Shown here piece by piece: positions 1 through 5,298 of a stretch of 6,896 nt of DNA. The stretch covers positions 1-6,896 of the forward strand of contig CAIJTL010001099.1 of the NCBI GenBank assembly GCA_903823545.1, read 5' to 3'. Under the pieces are notes generated by a model, which was given only the letters and a program-made list of their open reading frames with translations, was not told the DNA's origin and searched no databases. Within the stretch, counting starts at the first letter, position 1. The number at the start of each line of letters is the position of its first letter. The DNA is from an uncultured Planctomycetaceae bacterium (GTDB lineage Bacteria > Planctomycetota > Planctomycetia > Planctomycetales > Planctomycetaceae). The translations under genes and the position numbers were made by a program.

Positions 1-897
1 GCCGACGGCGAAGACGCCGAGCAAACCGACGGCAAGTCTGCCGCCGCCGCGATCAAGCTGATGGAGCAGCATCGCGACAAGCCGTTCTTCATCGCTTGTG
101 GCTTCTTCCGACCGCACACACCGTATGTCGCACCGAAGAAGTGGTTTGACCTGTACCCGCTTGACAAGATCAATCTGCCGGTGCTGGCTGCCAACTACAA
201 AGAGGGAGTACCGGCACCCGCGTTCCTGTCGTCGAAGAAAGAGCAGGAGAACATTTCCGACGATCTCCGCAAGCAGGCGATCCAAGCGTATCACGCCTCG
301 ACCAGCTTCATGGATGCGCAAGTCGGCCAGTTGCTCGACGGACTGGATCGGCTGAAGCTGACGGACAAGACGATCGTCGTATTCTTCAGCGATCACGGCT
401 ACCACCTCTACGAGCACGGCCTGTGGCAGAAGATGTCGCTGTTCGAGAACTCCGCGCGTGTGCCGTTGGTGATCTCTGTTCCCGGTAGCAAGCACGCCGG
501 ACAAGCCTGCCGCCGCACGGTTGAGCTAGTCGATCTGCATCCAACGCTCGCCGATTTGTGTGGACTGAAGACTCACAGCAATCTCGAAGGGAAGAGCCTC
601 AAGCCGCTGCTCGATGATCCGCAGGCAGATTGGGACAAACCTGCGCTCACGCAGGTGACTCGCGGCACGCCGACGCAGACGAACGCTCCGACGACCAAGC
701 CCAGCGTTGTCGGCCGTTCGATCCGCACGGAACGATACCGCTTCACGGAATGGAACGGCGGTGACAAGGGGACCGAGCTATACGATCATGACTCCGATCC
801 GGGCGAGCTGAAAAACCTCGCCAACGATGCGGCACACGCGGCGACGGTCGCTACGATGCGCAAGGAATTGCGGTCGCGGTACAAGTTGAAGGACTGA
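1..897 (+). CDS. Sulfatase, iduronate-2-sulfatase-like, 3' part (5' end outside window)
   Basis: The frame is open from base 1 and stops at TGA 895-897, giving 298 C-terminal residues. The N-terminal half, with the C-x-P-S-R motif that matures to formylglycine, lies outside. Visible active-site signatures of the alkaline phosphatase-like sulfatase fold are FFRPHTP (His39 of the visible part, matching the substrate-side His in iduronate-2-sulfatase GYHKPHIP) and SDHGYHLYEHGLWQK, where Asp131-His132 should bind the metal ion and Lys144 the sulfate. The Asp-to-Lys spacing of 13 equals that of human IDS. The conserved tail (RTERYRFTEW, ELYDHDSDPGELKNLA) is complete, so the 3' end is intact. Role by family: hydrolysis of sulfate esters, probably on a sulfated polysaccharide, in the periplasm or outside; the signal peptide cannot be checked here. 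One small oddity is Tyr in GYHLYEHG, where Gly is more usual. Substrate cannot be told from sequence. Confidence 0.93.
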   Translation, partial: ADGEDAEQTDGKSAAAAIKLMEQHRDKPFFIACGFFRPHTPYVAPKKWFDLYPLDKINLPVLAANYKEGVPAPAFLSSKKEQENISDDLRKQAIQAYHASTSFMDAQVGQLLDGLDRLKLTDKTIVVFFSDHGYHLYEHGLWQKMSLFENSARVPLVISVPGSKHAGQACRRTVELVDLHPTLADLCGLKTHSNLEGKSLKPLLDDPQADWDKPALTQVTRGTPTQTNAPTTKPSVVGRSIRTERYRFTEWNGGDKGTELYDHDSDPGELKNLANDAAHAATVATMRKELRSRYKLKD

Positions 898-915
898 ACT
901 CAGCAAACGAACTTG

Positions 916-990
916 AAGCGTGAGCGACGGCGAGCGCTTCGAGAGACTCTGAATTGGCGTCTTGAGAAGCGTTCGCCCTCGCTGACGCTT
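916..990. repeat. Imperfect inverted repeat, 25-nt arms
   Basis: Arms 916-940 and 966-990 are reverse complements at 22 of 25 positions, with a 25-nt loop. The hairpin starts 18 nt after the sulfatase stop, so it could act as a 3'-end stabiliser or weak terminator. No T-tract follows directly; only TTTT occurs about 10 nt later. The right half (gctgacgcttcgggttagtg) resembles a dispersed repeat that I recall from many planctomycete genomes, often mis-annotated as small proteins containing SLTLRVS-like peptides. Confidence 0.75.
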
Positions 991-1030
991 CGGGTTAGTG
1001 TTTTGTCACACCTCAAAATGATGGAAACCA

Positions 1031-1092
1031 GTACGACGGACTTCCAGTCCGTCGGTTCCAACGACTGCCGACGGACTGGAAGTCCGTCGTAC
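1031..1092. repeat. Perfect 25-bp inverted repeat with self-complementary arms
   Basis: Arms 1031-1055 and 1068-1092 are exact reverse complements around a 12-nt loop (1056-1067). Each arm is itself a hairpin: cgacggact, 3 nt, agtccgtcg at 1034-1054 and again at 1069-1089. The DNA or RNA can therefore fold as one 25-bp stem or as two 9-bp stems. It ends 53 nt before the PSD1 start. It looks like a dispersed REP/MITE-type element and carries no gene; a 65-codon open frame across it is translated repeat. Confidence 0.85.
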
Positions 1093-1132
1093 CCGAAATC
1101 GCAACTTTGACACAGCATTAGTGTCTCGTCGC

Positions 1133-1136
1133 GGAG
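1133..1136 (+). promoter_or_regulatory. Ribosome binding site (GGAG) for the PSD1 gene
   Basis: GGAG lies 9 nt before ATG 1146 and supports that start, which in turn gives a clean signal peptide. The site could be partly masked by a 5-bp stem, gtctc (1123-1127) with gagac (1134-1138); that stem is short and may be chance. Confidence 0.6.
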
Positions 1137-1145
1137 ACCGAAAGC

Positions 1146-4100
1146 ATGAAGGTCGCACTTGCAATGGGGATCACGTTGGCGTTCGCCACATCGGCGTTCG
1201 CTCAGGCACCCGTCGTCGATTACTCGCGAGACATCAAGCCGGTTCTCAAAGAGCGTTGCTTCGCCTGCCACGGAGCGTTGCAGCAGAAGGCCGGACTGCG
1301 GCTCGACACCGGTGCGATGCTCCGCCGTGGCGGTGACGGTGGTCCTGCGGTCGTCGCCGGAAAAGTCGCTGACAGTTTGCTGGTCGAGCGGATCGCGTCC
1401 AAGGACGACTCGCTGCGAATGCCGGCCGAGGGCAAGCCGCTGACCGCGGAGCAGGTCGCGCTGTTCAAAGCGTGGATCGAGCAAGGAGCCACGTCGCCAG
1501 AGAATGAACAGCCGGAGCAAGACCCGCGCGAGCATTGGGCGTTCAAGAAACCGAGCCGGCCTGTGCGGCCGGAAATCCGAAGCTCGAAATCCGAAGTCCG
1601 AAATGCTGTCGATGCGTTTGTGGATGCCAAGCTGGGCACGGCCGGAATTGAGCCTCGCCCGCCCGCCGAGAAGCACGTCTTGTTGCGGCGCGTTTATCTC
1701 GACCTGATCGGGCTGCCGCCGACTCGTGAGGAGTTGCAGGCGTTTCTCGAAGACGAATCGCCGATGGCTTATGAAGTGGTCGTGGATCGCTTGCTGCGCG
1801 ATCCTCGGCATGGCGAGCGGTGGGCTCGGCATTGGATGGATATTTGGCGATACAGCGATTGGTACGGGCGGCGGCATGTGCCCGATGTCTGGAACAGTGC
1901 TCCGCAGATTTGGCGTTGGCGAGATTGGATCGTGCGGTCGCTCAACGCCGATCACGGATACGACCGGATGATTCGCGAGATGCTCGCCGCCGATGAAGTC
2001 TGCCCGGAGGACGACGACGCAGGAGTTGCGACTGGATACCTCATTCGCAACTGGTACGCGCTCAACCCGAACGACTGGATGCGGAGCACCGTCGAGCACA
2101 CCGGCAAGGCGTTTCTCGGCCTCACGTTCAACTGTGCTCACTGCCACGACCACAAGTACGACCCGATTTTGCAGGACGATTATTTTCGTTTGCGAGCGTT
2201 CTTCGAGCCGATCTCCATTCGCCAAGACCGCGTTCCGGGCGAGGCCGATCCGGGGCCGTTTCAGGAGTATGACTACAGCAAGCTCCGCAAAATTCAGCGG
2301 CTCGGAGCGGTCCGCATCTTCGACAAAACGCCCGATGCCCCGACATGGTTCTACACCGGTGGTGACGAACGAAATCGAGTCAAAGAACGCGGCTCGATCG
2401 TGCCGGGGGTTCCGGCGTTTCTCCAACACCAGCACGACGCGCCAGCGAGTGGTTCAGTTCATGGTGACGTGAAGGCAAGCAACTCAACAACCAACACGAC
2501 CGACCACTCGCTGGCGCGTCGTGCTAGTACGGATCTGCCAATCTCGCCGATCGTTCTGCCGACCACAGCGTTCTATCCCGGCCTCCGTCCGGCGATCATC
2601 GAAACGATGTTGACCGACGCACGCGCGGCGATCGCGGCGGCAGAGTCACAGTTCAACAGCGTGCCGAAGTCAGAAGCCTCCGAGTCCGTGAAGCAGCAAC
2701 TTGCTCAGGCCGAGGTTGTCTACGACGCGGCGGTGAAAGAGGCCGAGCAAGGCGCCCGACCTGGTGCGCTCGCGGGGAAGCAATCGCTCCTTTTCGACGC
2801 GACAGCCGGACGACGCACGCTGCACAACGGAGTGCAGCATCTCAAATCGCTCGACGACGGGACGACGCTCAGCTTTCAACTTCTGATCTTGAGCGACGCC
2901 CACTTCAACTTTCAGTTTGCGAAGCACATCGTTCAAGGTCTGACTGCCGGATACGTCGCGTTCGAGAAGGGGCGCGTCATGTCGTATCAGCCGGGCGGCT
3001 TCACCGAATTTGAGGCAGGCCGCTACGACTTCGCCGCCGGGCAGAAGCGTTTCGTGGTCTCGCTGAAGATCGAAACGAAGGCCGACCGCTGCCTGCTGTC
3101 GGTTCGCTCGCTGACAGACGACAAGCTGCTGGTCGATGCGGTCCCGGTCGCGCTCAACGGCTGGAACCCCGTCGGTGATACGACAAAGGCGATCAGCTTC
3201 GACGCTCGCACTGGCAGCGTCGCGGTCATCGACGACGTTGCGCTGACCGCCCCCGTCGTTGGCGATGCGGCTCCGGTTCGTGTCGCGTTCTACGACTTCG
3301 AGGCTCCGGCCTTCACCGCCGATCGCGACATCGTCGGCGTCGCTGGTTGGGCGACCTCGTCGTTCGCAGTGGCTCCCGCGACATCGGTGGTCTCGACAAC
3401 CGCCGGCAACGAATCGCTCCGCGACCCGTGGACGAAGCTGCTCGCCGCCCGCCGAGCCGTCGATGCCGCATCGCTCCCGGTCCGAGCCGCCGAATCCAAA
3501 CTCACCGCCACCCGCGCGGAGCTGTCCGCCCTCGAAGCCCGCATCGCCGCCGACCGCGCGAAGCTCGGCGAATCCAATTCAATAGGCGAGCCGGGGAGCG
3601 TCAGTCCCCGGACCAACTCGAATCCCCCAAACACGTCCGAGGTCTTACGCACCTCGGCTCGCCAAGACATGGTGATATCTCTCGCCCGCGATGCCAGTCG
3701 TCTCGAACGAATCGCCGTGCTCGCAAAGGCCGAAGCAGACGTGTTGACTCAAGAGAACGCCGTCGCCGTTGCCGAAGCGAAGCCGATGACCGACATGAAC
3801 CGCGCGAAAGAGATCGATACGGCAATTAAGCTGCTCGCGACCTTGCGGCCCGCGCTCGACAAAGCACGAACCGCCGCTGCGGACCAAGCATCCGATACCT
3901 ACACCCCGCTCGGCCCGACGTATCCGAAAACCAGCACCGGCCGCCGCAAGGCCCTCGCCGATTGGATCGCCTCGCGCGACAACCCGCTCACCGCGCGAGT
4001 CGCCGTCAATCACATTTGGTCGCATCACTTCCACGCCCCGCTTGTCAGCACCGTCACTGACTTCGGCCGCAATGGAGCGAAGCCCACGCATCCCGAACTC

Positions 4101-4898
4101 CTCGACTGGCTGGCAGTCGAACTGATTGAATCCGGCTGGAGCATGAAGCATCTGCACCGGCTGATCGTGACCAGTGCGGCGTATCGGCGAAGCAGTCGGG
4201 TTGAGGAGGGGGCGAGAGGGAGAGGGGGCGAGGGAGAGAAAGACAGAAACGCAAACAAATCAGCGACCTCGTCGTCGACTGCGGTTTCTCCCCCTCGCAC
4301 CCTCTCCCCCTCGCCCTCTCCAACCAATGATCCCGAAAACAAACTCCTCTGGCGGATGAACCCTGGCCGCATGGAGGCCGAGGTTGTGCGCGACAGTTTG
4401 CTGAATGTGGCGGGCAAACTCGACCCGAAGATCGGCGGCCAAGAACTTGAAAACAGCGAGGCTCTGACCACCTTCCGTCGCAGCCTGTACTACTCGGTCT
4501 ACCCGGAACAAGGAGGCCAAAGCGCGATGGGTGAGCTCTTCGACGCCCCGAATCCCCTCGATTGCTACCGCCGCACACAAAGCATCGTTCCGCAACAAGC
4601 CCTCGCTCTGACCAACAGCGATTTGGTCCATCAATTGAGTAGTGTGGTCGCGAAGTTCGAGGGGGAGAGTGGGGGCGGGGGAGAGAGGGAGAAAGACGAC
4701 AGAGAGTTTGTTATCGCGTGTTTTGAACGCATCTTGACCCGCTCTGCAACGATTCCCGAATTGGAAATCTGTTTGGAAACGTTGCGGAACCAGCGAGACT
4801 CGCTGACAAAATCGAATGTCAACGATGTTGTTCTGCGTACGCGGGCGAGCCTTGTGAGGGTGCTGTTCAACCACAATGACTTCTTGACGATTCGATGA
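1146..4898 (+). CDS. PSD1 / planctomycete cytochrome c protein (PSCyt1-DUF1549-DUF1553), secreted
   Basis: The product has 1250 residues; ATG 1146 is chosen for GGAG at 1133-1136 and for the Sec signal MKVALAMGITLAFATSAFA, probably cut before Gln20. Domains: planctomycete cytochrome c with heme motif CFACH (38-42) and a possible distal ligand Met92 in RMPAEG; DUF1549 from about 153, ending in the family's CAHCHDHKYDP block (Cys330, Cys333, His334); a beta-rich, possibly laminin-G-like region at about 549-750; alanine-rich coiled coil at about 755-920; DUF1553 from about 926 (YPKTSTGRRKALADWI) to the end (QSIVPQQALALTNS). Heme binding and an extracytoplasmic location follow from family knowledge; the reaction is unknown. 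The protein is long for the family, partly because repeat-derived peptides sit in its linkers (residues about 143-153, 429-460, 814-840, 1021-1059, 1172-1184), all in frame. No frameshift is visible and all family blocks remain, so I infer a working gene. First gene of a likely operon. Confidence 0.92.
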   Translation: MKVALAMGITLAFATSAFAQAPVVDYSRDIKPVLKERCFACHGALQQKAGLRLDTGAMLRRGGDGGPAVVAGKVADSLLVERIASKDDSLRMPAEGKPLTAEQVALFKAWIEQGATSPENEQPEQDPREHWAFKKPSRPVRPEIRSSKSEVRNAVDAFVDAKLGTAGIEPRPPAEKHVLLRRVYLDLIGLPPTREELQAFLEDESPMAYEVVVDRLLRDPRHGERWARHWMDIWRYSDWYGRRHVPDVWNSAPQIWRWRDWIVRSLNADHGYDRMIREMLAADEVCPEDDDAGVATGYLIRNWYALNPNDWMRSTVEHTGKAFLGLTFNCAHCHDHKYDPILQDDYFRLRAFFEPISIRQDRVPGEADPGPFQEYDYSKLRKIQRLGAVRIFDKTPDAPTWFYTGGDERNRVKERGSIVPGVPAFLQHQHDAPASGSVHGDVKASNSTTNTTDHSLARRASTDLPISPIVLPTTAFYPGLRPAIIETMLTDARAAIAAAESQFNSVPKSEASESVKQQLAQAEVVYDAAVKEAEQGARPGALAGKQSLLFDATAGRRTLHNGVQHLKSLDDGTTLSFQLLILSDAHFNFQFAKHIVQGLTAGYVAFEKGRVMSYQPGGFTEFEAGRYDFAAGQKRFVVSLKIETKADRCLLSVRSLTDDKLLVDAVPVALNGWNPVGDTTKAISFDARTGSVAVIDDVALTAPVVGDAAPVRVAFYDFEAPAFTADRDIVGVAGWATSSFAVAPATSVVSTTAGNESLRDPWTKLLAARRAVDAASLPVRAAESKLTATRAELSALEARIAADRAKLGESNSIGEPGSVSPRTNSNPPNTSEVLRTSARQDMVISLARDASRLERIAVLAKAEADVLTQENAVAVAEAKPMTDMNRAKEIDTAIKLLATLRPALDKARTAAADQASDTYTPLGPTYPKTSTGRRKALADWIASRDNPLTARVAVNHIWSHHFHAPLVSTVTDFGRNGAKPTHPELLDWLAVELIESGWSMKHLHRLIVTSAAYRRSSRVEEGARGRGGEGEKDRNANKSATSSSTAVSPPRTLSPSPSPTNDPENKLLWRMNPGRMEAEVVRDSLLNVAGKLDPKIGGQELENSEALTTFRRSLYYSVYPEQGGQSAMGELFDAPNPLDCYRRTQSIVPQQALALTNSDLVHQLSSVVAKFEGESGGGGEREKDDREFVIACFERILTRSATIPELEICLETLRNQRDSLTKSNVNDVVLRTRASLVRVLFNHNDFLTIR
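1571..1604. repeat. Short GAAATCCGAAG-type repeat inside PSD1
   Basis: GAAATCCGAAG occurs at 1572-1582 and 1586-1596, followed by the related GTCCGAAAT at 1596-1604. It is translated as IRSSKSEVR between HWAFKKPSRPVRPE and the DUF1549 start NAVDAF, where the family normally has a variable linker. The minus strand reads SDFGFRASDF, a peptide I recall from a dispersed repeat in planctomycetes and other bacteria. The family assignment is from memory. Confidence 0.5.
2431..2525. repeat. Perfect 23-bp inverted repeat element inside PSD1
   Basis: Arms 2431-2453 and 2503-2525 are exact reverse complements around a 49-nt spacer. The 95-bp element is read through in the PSD1 frame at about residues 429-460; the left arm gives HDAPASGS and the right arm DHSLARRAST. 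It falls between VPGVPAFL and ISPIVLPTTAFYPGLRP, blocks that in most relatives are joined by a short linker. It looks like a dispersed planctomycete palindromic element inserted in a tolerant position. Confidence 0.8.
3585..3663. repeat. Three-stem inverted repeat element inside PSD1
   Basis: The outer arms ggcgagcc (3585-3592) and ggctcgcc (3656-3663) are perfect complements. Between and overlapping them lie two perfect 7-bp hairpins: ccgggga/tccccgg (3591-3597, 3605-3611) and ccgaggt/acctcgg (3637-3643, 3651-3657). The whole could fold like a small cloverleaf. It encodes the Pro/Ser/Asn-rich stretch GEPGSVSPRTNSNPPNTS, which interrupts the alanine-rich coiled coil between RIAADRAKLGES and VISLARDASRLERI. 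Confidence 0.7.
4206..4320. repeat. G/A-rich palindromic element inside DUF1553 of PSD1
   Basis: Arms 4206-4241 (G/A-rich) and 4285-4320 (C/T-rich) are complementary at 32 of 36 positions around a 43-nt spacer. The element is translated in frame as roughly residues 1021-1059: GRGGEGEK from the left arm and VSPPRTLSPSPSPT from the right. It separates VTSAAYRRSSR from DPENKLLWRMNPGR, which in ordinary DUF1553 proteins lie close together. The left arm also fits a four-run G-quadruplex pattern (G-runs 4208-4212, 4218-4220, 4224-4228, 4232-4234). Confidence 0.8.
4659..4695. repeat. Solo half of the G/A-rich element inside PSD1
   Basis: This G/A-rich stretch shares its end GAGAAAGAC with the left arm of the 4206-4320 element and is read in the same phase, giving GESGGGGEREKDD near residues 1172-1184. 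No C/T-rich partner arm follows. It also fits a G-quadruplex pattern (G-runs 4661-4665, 4671-4675, 4677-4681, 4687-4689). It interrupts the DUF1553 C-terminal part between LVHQLSSVVAKF and FVIACFERILTRSAT. Confidence 0.65.
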
Positions 4899-4910
4899 GC
4901 ACAATCGTTT

Positions 4911-4914
4911 GAGG
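4911..4914 (+). promoter_or_regulatory. Ribosome binding site (GAGG) deciding the IVP-like start
   Basis: GAGG lies 9 nt before ATG 4924. The longer reading from TTG 4909 would place this site inside the gene and leave no upstream site, so ATG 4924 is preferred. Confidence 0.6.
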
Positions 4915-4923
4915 GAAGCCAAC

Positions 4924-5298
4924 ATGCTGTTGCTGAGTCATTCGGAACTTGACGTCTACAAGCGGGCATTCGCCATCTCAATGAAGTTGTTTGAAGCATC
5001 AAAGAAGTTTCCTCCTGAGGAAAAATACTCTTTGACCGACCAGGTGCGGCGGTCGTCTCGATCCGTGTGCAGCAACCTTGCCGAAGCGTGGCGGAAACGC
5101 CGCTACGAGGCAGCCTTCGTTGCCAAGTTGAACGACTGCGAAGGTGAAGCTGCCGAAACGCAAGTTTGGATTCAGTATGCCGTCGAGTGTCAGTACCTTA
5201 ACCGTGACGCAGCCGTTGAGTTCTACACCGAATACGATGCCGTCCTGGGAATGCTGGTCAACATGATCTCCCACGCGAAGGAGTGGACGCTGAAATGA
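4924..5298 (+). CDS. Four-helix-bundle protein, 23S rRNA intervening-sequence (IVP/S23) family
   Basis: A 124-residue protein starting at ATG 4924 (GAGG 9 nt upstream; an in-frame TTG at 4909 is less likely). Family signatures are LDVYKRAFAISMKLF (9-23), FPPEEKYSLTDQVRRSS (29-45), SVCSNLAEAWRKRRYEAAF (47-65) and a third helix around LNDCEGEAAETQVW (69-82). The length matches the family. Members were first seen inside 23S rRNA intervening sequences and are also found as stand-alone genes; a related four-helix bundle, Avd, works with diversity-generating retroelements. Biochemical function is generally unknown. There is no signal peptide, so it should be cytosolic. It lies 25 nt after PSD1 and its TGA overlaps the next gene's ATG, which suggests translational coupling. 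No rRNA or reverse transcriptase is in the window. Its first 120 bases are about 44% GC by hand count, clearly lower than the flanking genes. Confidence 0.88.
   Translation: MLLLSHSELDVYKRAFAISMKLFEASKKFPPEEKYSLTDQVRRSSRSVCSNLAEAWRKRRYEAAFVAKLNDCEGEAAETQVWIQYAVECQYLNRDAAVEFYTEYDAVLGMLVNMISHAKEWTLK
5278..5283 (+). promoter_or_regulatory. Ribosome binding site (AAGGAG) for the DUF1501 gene
   Basis: AAGGAG lies 11 nt before ATG 5295, inside the end of the IVP-like gene. It rules against the in-frame GTG 5283, which overlaps this site, and favours ATG 5295 (or the adjacent ATG 5298). Confidence 0.65.

Noticed and set aside
1031..1092. CRISPR or rho-independent terminator reading of the intergenic hairpin
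   Set aside because: There is one inverted pair, not regularly spaced direct repeats, and no T-tract follows the stem.
913..1110. 65-codon + open frame in the spacer
   Set aside because: It runs through both inverted repeats and encodes only repeat-derived peptide (SLTLRVS, TDFQSVG); no convincing ribosome site.
1107..1112. TTGACA, a perfect -35 promoter box before PSD1
   Set aside because: No acceptable -10 box at 16-18 nt; the bases there are GC-rich (cgcgga), so I do not call a promoter.
900..2435. 511-codon open frame on the minus strand opposite the spacer and DUF1549 region
   Set aside because: It lies opposite well-supported PSD1 domains, its product has no recognisable family, and parts are translated repeats. 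Long antisense frames are common in GC-rich coding DNA.
4909..4923. TTG start extending the IVP-like protein by five residues
   Set aside because: GAGG at 4911-4914 is placed correctly for ATG 4924, and family members start close to that position.
4924..5298. Diversity-generating retroelement accessory (Avd) instead of IVP
   Set aside because: No reverse transcriptase or template/variable repeat is in the window, and the SNLAEAWRKRRYEAAF motif fits the S23/IVP group better.
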